Shown here: positions 1 through 5,217 of the stretch, one piece after another
Numbering within the stretch: position 1 is the first letter of the stretch
Layout of the letters: each line of letters begins with the position of its first letter
Source: Bacillota bacterium
GTDB taxonomy: Bacteria; Bacillota; Clostridia; Lachnospirales; Lachnospiraceae
Length of the DNA: 5,217 nt
Assembly: GCA_023387635.1 (NCBI GenBank)
Contig: JAEWHU010000210.1
Location: 1 to 5,217 of the forward strand
Reading direction: 5' to 3'
Notes under the pieces: generated by a model
Told to the model about the DNA's origin: nothing
Seen by the model: the letters and a program-made list of their open reading frames with translations, nothing else
Databases searched by the model: none
Position numbers and translations under genes: made by a program

Positions 1-545
1 CAGTGGCAGCTAAATTAGGTAAAGTAAATACGTCTATATCAGGTTCAGGTGTGACTAAGGAAATGATTGGTATATCCCTTGATGCAGTTTCTGATTATAA
101 GACTAAAGAGACAATAAAAACTGAAGTTCCTGATTCTAAATTCTGTAAAGATACAACACATGAGCATATATATTGTGAAACGATTTTTGGAAAATTTATT
201 GTTGGACGTTATGAAACCACAGTTAATGTTATTGGGCATAAAAAAGGTGTAGATATTAATTTACCAGCAGGTTCAACATTTGTTATCGGGACTAAAACAT
301 TTGTACGTCTTTCTGCTTTAGCAAGTGTGCCAGTATCAGAACAACTTAGTAATATACTATATTTAACCAATAATAGCGATATGAGATTTATTGTAACAAT
401 CGGTATGGATCCAGATGCTACAGGCACATATACAAGCGGAAGTGCTGCACTTGGTAATCCAAATGGAAAATATGATAGTGATTCACAGAATAAAACTGCA
501 TCTGTTGATTTAGGTTTAGTTTGGGATCAATATAACGAACGATAG
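1..545 (+). CDS. C-terminal part of an unrecognised, probably secreted protein (5' end outside window)
   Basis: The frame is open from the left edge and stops at TAG 543-545. The first in-frame start-like codon, GTG at 3-5, has no visible ribosome site, so the gene almost certainly begins to the left and about 180 C-terminal residues are seen. I do not recognise the family. The sequence is rich in Thr, Ser, Val, Ile and Gly with alternating hydrophobic residues, as in beta-sandwich surface proteins. It has two cysteines spaced C-x9-C with a His-Glu-His between them (about residues 48-58 from the GTG). The tail is Gly/Ser/Asn-rich and ends in a strand-like VDLGLVWDQYNER. There is no C-terminal membrane helix and no LPXTG anchor. 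The next gene downstream, on the same strand, resembles DUF5305, a family often found near SipW-type signal peptidases and their small exported substrates. I therefore infer an exported surface or matrix protein. A signal peptide cannot be checked because the N-terminus is missing. The coding status is well supported; the function is not. Confidence 0.8.
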   Translation, partial: VAAKLGKVNTSISGSGVTKEMIGISLDAVSDYKTKETIKTEVPDSKFCKDTTHEHIYCETIFGKFIVGRYETTVNVIGHKKGVDINLPAGSTFVIGTKTFVRLSALASVPVSEQLSNILYLTNNSDMRFIVTIGMDPDATGTYTSGSAALGNPNGKYDSDSQNKTASVDLGLVWDQYNER

Positions 546-571
546 AATTTTAAATTTATAATAAATAGTTT

Positions 572-607
572 TAAGCGGATGACTTAATGAATAGAGCCAT
601 CCGCTTA
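572..607 (+). terminator. 10-bp hairpin between the first gene and the DUF5305-like gene; terminator or attenuator
   Basis: TAAGCGGATG (572-581) pairs perfectly with CATCCGCTTA (598-607) around a 16-base loop. The stem is notably GC-rich for this DNA. It starts 27 bases after the first gene's stop. The run after the stem is weak (TTC, then CCATG), so termination is likely partial. I see no convincing promoter between it and the ATG at 651. It may act as an intra-operon attenuator that lowers expression of the downstream gene, or as an mRNA 3'-end stabiliser. Confidence 0.5.
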
Positions 608-650
608 TTCCCATGATAAATCTACAATAAATACGAGGAGGATATAAGTA

Positions 651-1796
651 ATGGTAATAATGAAAACAAATAAAAAAGTGGTGTTAATCATAGCTCTATG
701 TATTGGTATTGTATTTGGTGTATTTGGATTAGTCTATCTGATTCTAAATCCTAAGACATCTACAGAAGAGGTTATGATTTATAATTATTCATTTCAGCCA
801 GGTCTAACATACGAAGTACATTTGATTGAAAATGAATTATATGATGATACCATACAAGAAGAAGGTGCCATATACATAAAAAATCTCCTGGACTATATAA
901 AAGTAGATTTTAGTACAAGTTATCAAGGGAGTGAAGTCATACCTCTTGATATGGAATACATGATGAATGCAAGTGTTATAGGATATAGTAGTAATAATGA
1001 TAGTCGATTAGACTATTGGAAAAAAGATTTCCCTTTGTTAGAAAAACAGACGATACATATGGAGTCAGACAATATACAAGAGGAAGAAACTTTAAAATTA
1101 GAGCTTGCTAGATATGAAAATTTTGCGCAGGAAGCAAATAAGATAACTGGAGTCAATTTGTCCACAGAATTAGTAATTAGTATGATAGGTAATATCACTG
1201 CTATTACACCATCTGGAATGAAAGAGACTCCTTTTGATATAACGATGAGTATTCCACTTCAAGAAAACTTATTTGAAATAAAAAAGGGGGACATGCAATC
1301 TACATCAGAGAAATTTACCGATAGTATAGTTCATACCTTACCCCTTGATATCAAATATATTGTTCTTATAGGTATAATAATTACACTTCTAATTATAGGA
1401 GTTTTATCTACTATTTTCTTTATCTATGAACCATCATTGCAAGAGATTCTTAGAAGTGAAGTGAAAAAGATAGTAAATAATCATGGAAGTAGAATGGTTG
1501 CTTTAGGGCACAGTCCAGGTAAAACATTTGAACACACTTATGAAGTGACAAGTATAAAAGATTTACTAATTCTTTCAGATGAAATGCAAAAGCCCATTTA
1601 TTATATAGCAGATGAAAATGAATTTGTTAAGGATAATGTGTTCCATGTAGAAGATAAAGGTGATCTTTATATCTATAAACATACTACTGCTTACAATAAA
1701 GGAATATATTATAATGAAAGAATAGATGATATTGTACAAGAATTACAGCAGGATGATGGAGATGAAAGTTCCGAGTACCAGTTACCAAACAGCTGA
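651..1796 (+). CDS. DUF5305-like two-pass membrane protein
   Basis: A 381-residue protein. The ATG at 651 has a strong ribosome site, GAGGAGGA, at 635-642 with good spacing; the in-frame ATG at 660 lies too far from it. Residues 1-9 are basic, about 10-32 form a membrane helix, about 33-235 an extracytoplasmic domain, about 236-258 a second helix, and 259-381 a cytoplasmic tail. The start of the outer domain carries the pattern I associate with DUF5305: a Tyr-rich strand (YNYSF), then YEVHLIENELYDD, then a conserved Gly (residue 72), a predicted strand, and MNASVIGY (105-112). The tail matches the family's usual ending, with TSIKDLLILSD, KPIYYI and a closing FHVEDKGDLYIYK (about 300-343). The family has no established biochemical function; it is often found beside SipW-type signal peptidases and exported proteins. 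I infer a role in export or assembly of a surface protein, perhaps the product of the preceding gene, 105 bases upstream. The family assignment is from memory of the pattern, not from a search. Confidence 0.8.
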   Translation: MVIMKTNKKVVLIIALCIGIVFGVFGLVYLILNPKTSTEEVMIYNYSFQPGLTYEVHLIENELYDDTIQEEGAIYIKNLLDYIKVDFSTSYQGSEVIPLDMEYMMNASVIGYSSNNDSRLDYWKKDFPLLEKQTIHMESDNIQEEETLKLELARYENFAQEANKITGVNLSTELVISMIGNITAITPSGMKETPFDITMSIPLQENLFEIKKGDMQSTSEKFTDSIVHTLPLDIKYIVLIGIIITLLIIGVLSTIFFIYEPSLQEILRSEVKKIVNNHGSRMVALGHSPGKTFEHTYEVTSIKDLLILSDEMQKPIYYIADENEFVKDNVFHVEDKGDLYIYKHTTAYNKGIYYNERIDDIVQELQQDDGDESSEYQLPNS

Positions 1797-1798
1797 AC

Positions 1799-1847
1799 AT
1801 TATAGAGGCATAGATACGATATGTACAAGTATCTATGCCTCTATGAT
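1799..1847 (+). terminator. Long hairpin terminator between convergent genes
   Basis: Bases 1802-1817 pair without mismatch with 1829-1844 (16 bp, including the GAGGCATAGATAC core) around an 11-base loop. A G-T wobble and two further A-T pairs extend the stem to 1799-1847. It begins 3 bases after the TGA of the DUF5305-like gene. The following sequence is A/T only for 15 bases but not a pure T run; four Ts appear at 1862-1865. Read on the minus strand, nothing resembling a T run follows, so it probably serves mainly the plus-strand operon, although so stable a stem may also slow or stabilise transcripts from the regulator gene ending at 1898. Bases 1846-1859 form a perfect AT-only palindrome immediately after the stem. 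Confidence 0.7.
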
Positions 1848-1897
1848 ATTATATAATATTATTTTCTATGATAGTGTACATTTAGTTAATACGCAGA

Positions 1898-2515
1898 TTA
1901 AGATATTTTTTTCTGTACATATAATGCTGCTTGAGTTCTGTCGGTCAATCCTAATTTAGCCAATATTTGGCTAACATGTTTTTTAACGGTATATTCTGAG
2001 ATGAATAACTTTTTGCCAATATCTTTATTGCATAATCCTTCACCAAGTGATAGTAGTACTTCATGCTCTCTAGGTGTTAGAACTTCTGTATTCGTATCAG
2101 TGGAAGATTCCTTCATTATCTCACTTATAATTCCTGGATCATAGTATTTTCTCCCTCGGTTCACTAAACGAATTGCATATAATAATTCTTCTGGGAAAGC
2201 TTCTTTTAATACATAACCGTATGCACCTACTTCTTTGGCCTTACGAAAGTCATATTCGTCAGCTGATGATGTTAATATAATAAATTTACAGGATATATTA
2301 TAATTTTTTAAACATTGTTCTACAATATCCAAACCATATTCAGTTCCTAATCTTAGGTCAACTAAAGCAATGTCTGGAGTTTGATTTTCTAGTAGAGTAA
2401 AGGCTTCTGTACTATTACTTGCTTCTCCGATTACCTCCATATCATTTTCCAATGATAAAACAAATTGTAATCCTTTTCTTACAAGTGGATGATCATCTAT
2501 TAATAGTAATTTCAT
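1898..2515 (-). CDS. NarL/LuxR-family response regulator
   Basis: A 205-residue DNA-binding response regulator, the usual length for the NarL/LiaR/DegU group. The receiver domain (about 1-118) has the acidic pair D7-D8 in LLLIDDHP, the phospho-acceptor D53 in ALVDLRL, the switch Thr82 in IILTSS and the invariant Lys104 in YVLKEAFPEE, so it should be phosphorylatable. A short linker leads to a LuxR-type helix-turn-helix (about 144-205): LTPREHEVLLSLGEG, then NKDIGKKLFISEYTVKKHVS and ILAKLGLTDRTQA. Ser173, Thr176, Val177, Lys179 and His180 are the typical recognition-helix pattern. The ATG at 2515-2513 is preceded by GAAAGGA (2529-2523) with 7-base spacing. It overlaps the stop of the kinase gene by 4 bases (ATGA), which implies translational coupling and a cognate pair. 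The kinase is its likely phosphodonor; its target promoters cannot be told from this window. Confidence 0.96.
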   Translation of the reverse strand: MKLLLIDDHPLVRKGLQFVLSLENDMEVIGEASNSTEAFTLLENQTPDIALVDLRLGTEYGLDIVEQCLKNYNISCKFIILTSSADEYDFRKAKEVGAYGYVLKEAFPEELLYAIRLVNRGRKYYDPGIISEIMKESSTDTNTEVLTPREHEVLLSLGEGLCNKDIGKKLFISEYTVKKHVSQILAKLGLTDRTQAALYVQKKIS

Positions 2516-4239
2516 ATAGCCATCCTTTCTTTACTTTCATCAATATTTTTATTTTTTAGAGGTATCATAAATTGAATATTAGTACCATCACCAATTTTAC
2601 TACTTAAGTTCATAGTTCCATTATAAGATGTAACTAGACTTCTCATATTTGAAAGACCAAGTCCTATTTTAAATTCTGGTTTTTCAGCGTTTATATAAAA
2701 TCCTTTACCGTCATCTAAGATGGATATTGAGATAAATTCACTGCTTATAAGCATATTTATATTAATTGTATTACAAACACCATGACGAATGGCATTACCA
2801 CAAGCTTCACGTACAATACGGGTAATTACTTGCTTTAATGGTAAGGAAACTGTAAATTCGTCTCCACTTATATTGAAATTGATTACAATATGATGTAACT
2901 TAGCCATACTATCTAAAAATGCTTTTAAAGTGATACTAAGTGATTTTTCCCCTTTCTTTTTTGAACTTAATTTATAAATAGAGTTTCGTAGTTCCTCCAT
3001 AGCAATCTGAGAAGATTCATGTATTTCTAATAGATAATTCTGTAGTTCATCATATGAAATATCTTCCCCTCTTTTTAATACACCATGAACTCCATAGCAT
3101 ATGCTAAATAGCCGCTGTGAAACACTGTCGTGTATCTCATTAGCAATACGGTTCTGTTCATCATTCACTAATAATTGAATTTCAATTTCTTCTATATAAA
3201 AACGTTCAAGTGTAATAGAACATAATCCAGATAAAAATTCTAATAGTTTTATCCGTTGATCTAGTTCATCTTTATTTAAGAATTCATCTATTTGAGTAGC
3301 AATAAGGCCACAAGACGCAGTAGTTATGAATATGGGAATTGTTAAGTAACAGTAATTGCCTATCATTAATTGACTTACTTCTTTTGTGTTTTTCTGTTGT
3401 AGATTTTTAGTTTTAAGTTCATAAAGAAGGGTTTGTAATTCTGTGAAATTAAAAGATTTATTGAATTGGATAATTTCATCTTCACCTGGGGAACATGGAA
3501 GCAGGTACACACATAATTTACTGTTCATTAGACTAGAAGTATAATCCGCTAATGTTCTAAATAGTTTATCCTTTGTAATGTGCTTGTCCATAGCTTCCAT
3601 GATTTGATATAAGGTCATGATATAATTCATGGATTCCTGTCTTTCCTCATTGGATAATTTTAATGCATTAGACTGAATTGATAATTTATTTGTTAAGTTA
3701 GCAAGCAGCTGTACAACTAAAGTAATCAGTACAAAAGCTAGAGCAAGATTATAGTTCTCAACTAATATGGCTAGTAGATTAATATTGTTTGGATTAAATA
3801 TATAATAAGTAATAATGGAGCCTGTAAGTAAATAGAATGATAAATTAATCCAGCAAAAATATGCAGGAAGAGAGTTGGCTGCTACAAGAGTGGGATTTAA
3901 TGCATACCATATAAATGGACTGGCAAGTCCATCTGTTGGAAGCAATAATAATGCAATACCTAAGGTTTCACTAAGTAATATAATTTTAAGAGTTTTTGTG
4001 TTTTCTTTAAATTTCATATATAAATCAGTGAAAATAACGGATGACACAAATAATGATAGAATTACCCCAAATTTAAATATAAATACAGAATTAGGTTTTC
4101 CAGTAAGGTATACAAATGAAGTTAAAGCCCAAGATAAGTAACGATAGGCATATATAATTTTAGCGTCTTCCGTATTTATTTTATTCTTAGTCAAATGACA
4201 CAAGTGGTATTTATAAAAATACTTTAAAATAATTCTCAT
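2512..4239 (-). CDS. Membrane-bound sensor histidine kinase (HisKA_3, GAF-like domain)
   Basis: Sensor kinase of the NarX/LiaS/DegS type, 575 residues from the ATG at 4239. I prefer this start because AAAGGGAAG (4259-4251) lies upstream at workable spacing. The GTG at 4251 adds four residues but sits inside that ribosome site and has none of its own. Numbered from the ATG: residues about 33-182 hold five or six hydrophobic membrane segments (for example 51-73, 83-101, 127-148, 165-182) with only short loops. A probable helical linker follows (184-217), then a GAF-like region (about 223-345). The HisKA_3 dimerisation helix contains NEIHDSVSQRL, with phospho-acceptor His370 and the HDxxxQ motif (D371, Q375) linked to autophosphorylation and phosphatase activity. 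The ATPase domain shows the N box REACGNAIRHG (N482), the G1 box DDGKGF (509-514), the G2 box GLGLSNM (526-532) and GDGT (550-553). All catalytic motifs are intact. With no large outer domain, the signal is probably sensed in the membrane or by the GAF domain; the ligand is unknown. It is co-transcribed with the regulator. Confidence 0.95.
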   Translation of the reverse strand: MRIILKYFYKYHLCHLTKNKINTEDAKIIYAYRYLSWALTSFVYLTGKPNSVFIFKFGVILSLFVSSVIFTDLYMKFKENTKTLKIILLSETLGIALLLLPTDGLASPFIWYALNPTLVAANSLPAYFCWINLSFYLLTGSIITYYIFNPNNINLLAILVENYNLALAFVLITLVVQLLANLTNKLSIQSNALKLSNEERQESMNYIMTLYQIMEAMDKHITKDKLFRTLADYTSSLMNSKLCVYLLPCSPGEDEIIQFNKSFNFTELQTLLYELKTKNLQQKNTKEVSQLMIGNYCYLTIPIFITTASCGLIATQIDEFLNKDELDQRIKLLEFLSGLCSITLERFYIEEIEIQLLVNDEQNRIANEIHDSVSQRLFSICYGVHGVLKRGEDISYDELQNYLLEIHESSQIAMEELRNSIYKLSSKKKGEKSLSITLKAFLDSMAKLHHIVINFNISGDEFTVSLPLKQVITRIVREACGNAIRHGVCNTININMLISSEFISISILDDGKGFYINAEKPEFKIGLGLSNMRSLVTSYNGTMNLSSKIGDGTNIQFMIPLKNKNIDESKERMAI

Positions 4240-4370
4240 GAAACATATCACTTCCCTTTACTACATATTTTTTGTCATATATTAATAGGTATTATCAAAG
4301 TAGGATTTCCTTATAGGAATTTATACCCATTATTTTATGTGGTATACATATTTCTACATAAATAAAAGGC

Positions 4371-4401
4371 AAAAAAATAACCAGCTATAGTATTAGCTGG
4401 T
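4371..4401 (-). terminator. Intrinsic terminator facing the kinase gene
   Basis: On the minus strand ACCAGCTA (4401-4394) pairs with TAGCTGGT (4387-4380) as a perfect 8-bp stem around a 6-base loop. TTA and then seven Ts (4377-4371) follow directly. This is the best intrinsic terminator in the window. No T run follows the stem on the plus strand, so it acts only towards the kinase. No protein gene lies upstream of it on that strand within the window, which implies that it ends a small RNA or an attenuated leader. Confidence 0.85.
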
Positions 4402-4479
4402 CGGTTGCACCATTTACTCCATACGCCCCAGGTGCCCAAATATAGAACGTATATCTTAGTATCCATAATATTTTTAATT
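4371..4479 (-). ncRNA. Putative structured RNA with pseudoknot and intrinsic terminator (riboswitch-like leader or small RNA)
   Basis: The minus strand from about 4479 to 4371 looks like a short transcript of about 110 nt. Stem 1 pairs ATACG (4452-4448) with CGTAT (4425-4421) and can be extended by U-G wobbles. Inside its loop, GCACC (4435-4431) pairs with GGTGC (4411-4407) beyond the stem, giving an H-type pseudoknot. The segment is about 60% GC (22 of 36 in 4402-4437) within very AT-rich DNA. It is followed at once by a terminator whose 5' arm lies next to the conserved-looking GGTGCAACCGACC. CTGG in the aptamer-like part (4431-4428) could alternatively pair with CCAG in the terminator's 5' arm (4400-4397), a possible switching contact. 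The kinase start is about 130 bases downstream. I cannot assign a known class: it lacks the T-box GGTGGNACCGCG motif and does not match the purine, SAM-I, TPP, fluoride or c-di-GMP-I cores as I remember them. The 5' end is inferred from a TATAAT. Confidence 0.5.
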
Positions 4480-4504
4480 ACAAACATTATAATATGTTTG
4501 TAAT
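4477..4504. promoter_or_regulatory. Perfect 11-bp inverted repeat enclosing TATAAT, operator-like
   Basis: ATTACAAACAT (4477-4487) is the exact reverse complement of ATGTTTGTAAT (4494-4504), with a 6-base centre TATAAT. A -10 hexamer TATAAT can be read on the plus strand (4488-4493) and on the minus strand (4491-4486). The minus-strand one is correctly placed to start the structured RNA near 4479, although the -35 at 17-bp spacing (CAATTA) is poor. The dyad would fit a dimeric regulator covering the -10 box. As a hairpin it has no T run on either side, so it is not a terminator. Confidence 0.5.
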
Positions 4505-4663
4505 GCAATAATTGTAGAAAAGCGTAGCAATATTATGTTTTTTATATTACTTTAAACGACAGTTTGTCTTACTAAAAACTATACATTGTAAAAAACTGAT
4601 GTTGAAGTAAGCAAAATCTAATCTTTGAGATTAAACAAAAAAGTAAAAGAATAAACAGGAAAC

Positions 4664-4676
4664 TGATGGTGCATCA
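4664..4676. promoter_or_regulatory. Short dyad TGATG-GTG-CATCA in the deoB -35 region
   Basis: A perfect 5-bp inverted repeat with a 3-base centre sits where the -35 element of the deoB promoter would be, about 15-27 bases before the -10. It could be a regulator half-site pair, but so short a dyad can arise by chance. Confidence 0.25.
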
Positions 4677-4687
4677 ATAGTTTATTA

Positions 4688-4696
4688 TGATATAAT
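4688..4696 (+). promoter_or_regulatory. Extended -10 promoter for deoB
   Basis: TGATATAAT is a perfect TGnTATAAT extended -10 for the housekeeping sigma factor, giving a start near 4703. There is no good -35 at 17-bp spacing (4668-4673 is GGTGCA), consistent with an extended -10 promoter or one helped by an activator. The 5' leader would be about 57 bases. A second TATAAT at 4726-4731 lacks both TG and a -35. Confidence 0.65.
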
Positions 4697-4703
4697 ATAA
4701 ATA

Positions 4704-4721
4704 AATTATGTGTACATAATT
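4704..4721. promoter_or_regulatory. 18-bp dyad just after the deoB -10, probable operator
   Basis: AATTATGT (4704-4711) and ACATAATT (4714-4721) are perfect inverted repeats around GT. The site covers the predicted transcription start of deoB, the classic position for a repressor operator. Phosphopentomutase genes are commonly induced by nucleosides through repressors, but I cannot name the protein that binds here. Confidence 0.5.
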
Positions 4722-4759
4722 AGGTTATAATAACTATTAAATATAAAGAGAGGTGTCAT

Positions 4760-5217
4760 ATGAAAAAATATAATAGAATATTTACGATTGTAATGGATTC
4801 ACTAGGAATTGGGGCGATGGATGACTCTAGAGCATATGGAGATATTGATGTGGATACTCTTGGTCATATATCAGAATCTGTAGAAGAATTCAATATACCA
4901 AATTTACAAAAACTTGGATTAGCTAATTTGCATCCTTTAAAACAAGTTCCATCAGTTGATAAACCATTAGCTTATTATACAGAAATGTCTGAAACTAGTA
5001 AAGGCAAAGATACAATGACTGGTCATTGGGAACTTATGGGGTTGAATATTCAAACACCCTTTCAGACATTTACGGAGACTGGTTTTCCAAAAGAACTACT
5101 TGATGAGTTGGAAAAAAGAACTGGAAGAAAAATCATAGGTAATATAAGTGCCAGTGGAACAGAAATATTAGAACAATTAGGTGAAGAACAAGTTAAAACA
5201 GGTGCTATGATAGTTTA
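4760..5217 (+). CDS. deoB: Phosphopentomutase (N-terminal 152 codons, runs off window)
   Basis: Phosphopentomutase interconverts ribose 1-phosphate and ribose 5-phosphate, and the deoxyribose pair, in the cytoplasm, linking nucleoside phosphorolysis to the pentose phosphate pathway. The ATG at 4760 is preceded by AGAGGTG (4749-4755). The N-terminus reads MKKYNRIFTIVMDSLGIGAM, with the metal ligand Asp13 of the alkaline-phosphatase superfamily. GKDTMTGHWELMG places Thr at residue 85, the same number as the phosphorylated catalytic threonine of the Bacillus cereus enzyme. GNISASGTEI (127-136) is also typical of the family. The family is about 390 residues long, so roughly 40% is present; the remaining metal ligands (Asp and His near the C-terminus) lie outside the window. 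No frameshift or missing residue is seen. The gene probably starts a nucleoside-salvage unit to the right, with its own promoter and operator-like dyad. Confidence 0.98.
   Translation, partial: MKKYNRIFTIVMDSLGIGAMDDSRAYGDIDVDTLGHISESVEEFNIPNLQKLGLANLHPLKQVPSVDKPLAYYTEMSETSKGKDTMTGHWELMGLNIQTPFQTFTETGFPKELLDELEKRTGRKIIGNISASGTEILEQLGEEQVKTGAMIV

Larger units (their letters stand above)
4240..4759. other. Divergent intergenic region between kinase and deoB
   Basis: No protein gene is supported in these roughly 520 bases. Reading left to right it holds: the kinase ribosome site (4251-4259); a 13-bp dyad TTCCTTATAGGAA (4307-4319); a weak 6-bp inverted repeat TATACC/GGTATA (4322-4327 and 4341-4346); a terminator and GC-rich structured RNA on the minus strand (4371-about 4479); a perfect 11-bp inverted repeat (4477-4504); very AT-rich DNA without clear structure apart from a 12-base imperfect direct repeat (4593-4604 and 4660-4671); then the deoB control region. 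I found no convincing separate promoter for the kinase below the terminator. The best weak candidate is a -10 TATAAA (minus strand, 4325-4320) with a poor -35 TGTATA (4348-4343). Confidence 0.7.

Noticed and set aside
45..427. Minus-strand frames at 45-239 and 209-427.
   Set aside because: Both lie opposite the well-supported first gene, lack ribosome sites and encode no recognisable protein.
1013..1198. Minus-strand frame of 61 codons inside the DUF5305-like gene.
   Set aside because: It is a shadow of the sense gene, without a ribosome site or family features.
1846..1859. Perfect AT-only palindrome ATATTATATAATAT.
   Set aside because: Low-complexity palindromes are expected in such AT-rich DNA; at most it is part of the terminator tail.
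1726..1959. Plus-strand frame of 77 codons running over the end of the DUF5305-like gene and the hairpin.
   Set aside because: It reads through the terminator stem and into the antisense of the regulator gene; there is no ribosome site.
3875..4141. Plus-strand frame of 88 codons inside the kinase gene.
   Set aside because: It is antisense to the kinase membrane domain, has no ribosome site and resembles no known family.
4240..4251. GTG at 4251 as the kinase start.
   Set aside because: It overlaps the ribosome site AAAGGGAAG and has no ribosome site of its own upstream; the ATG at 4239 fits better. The difference is four residues.
4307..4319. Dyad TTCCTTATAGGAA upstream of the kinase.
   Set aside because: With five-base arms and no promoter clearly attached, it is too weak to call an operator on its own.
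4402..4437. T-box leader suggested by GGTGCAACCGACC before a terminator.
   Set aside because: The T-box core GGTGGNACCGCG is absent, there is no room for the long T-box stem I, and the downstream gene is not related to amino acids or tRNA charging.
4335..4466. 43-codon minus-strand reading frame with a Trp-rich stretch (LGTWGVWSKWCNRPAN), which could be taken for a signalling peptide or bacteriocin.
   Set aside because: It has no ribosome site before its ATG, it reads straight through the intrinsic terminator, and its unusual composition is explained by the GC-rich RNA structure.

Overview
The window is AT-rich (roughly 30% GC by eye) and reads as a low-GC Gram-positive Clostridia chromosome, most plausibly Lachnospiraceae or a relative. 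The reasons are the purine-rich Shine-Dalgarno sites, the AT-biased codons, the Bacillus/Clostridium-type phosphopentomutase, the NarL/LiaR-type two-component pair and a DUF5305-like membrane protein. I saw no tRNA, rRNA, CRISPR array, insertion sequence or phage gene.

Layout. (1) Bases 1-545 (+) hold the 3' end of a gene for an unrecognised, probably secreted beta-rich protein. (2) After a 10-bp hairpin (572-607), 651-1796 (+) encodes a two-pass membrane protein resembling DUF5305. In Firmicutes that family is often found beside SipW-type signal peptidases and small exported surface proteins, so these two genes are probably the end of a surface-protein export operon whose start lies to the left. 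(3) A 16-bp hairpin (1802-1844) closes this operon against convergent genes. (4) On the minus strand, 4239-2512 encodes a membrane-bound histidine kinase and 2515-1898 its LuxR/NarL-type response regulator. They overlap by 4 bases (ATGA) and are certainly co-transcribed. (5) Bases 4240-4759 are a divergent intergenic region of about 520 bases. (6) From 4760 (+) to the window end is the first 152 codons of phosphopentomutase (deoB).

The most interesting part is the intergenic region. On the minus strand, facing the kinase, there is a compact GC-rich segment (about 60% GC in 4402-4437, within very AT-rich DNA). It can fold as an H-type pseudoknot and is followed directly by an intrinsic terminator with a seven-T run (4371-4401). 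This looks like a structured small RNA or a riboswitch-type leader that ends, or conditionally ends, transcription about 130 bases before the kinase start. Just upstream is a perfect 11-bp inverted repeat around a TATAAT core (4477-4504). On the other side, deoB has a perfect extended -10 (TGATATAAT) followed by an 18-bp dyad placed like a repressor operator.

How the parts may work together: the kinase and regulator form one signalling unit whose stimulus and targets are not visible here. The DUF5305-like gene and the first gene form a separate surface-protein unit. deoB starts an unrelated nucleoside-salvage unit. No direct functional link between these units can be shown from the sequence.
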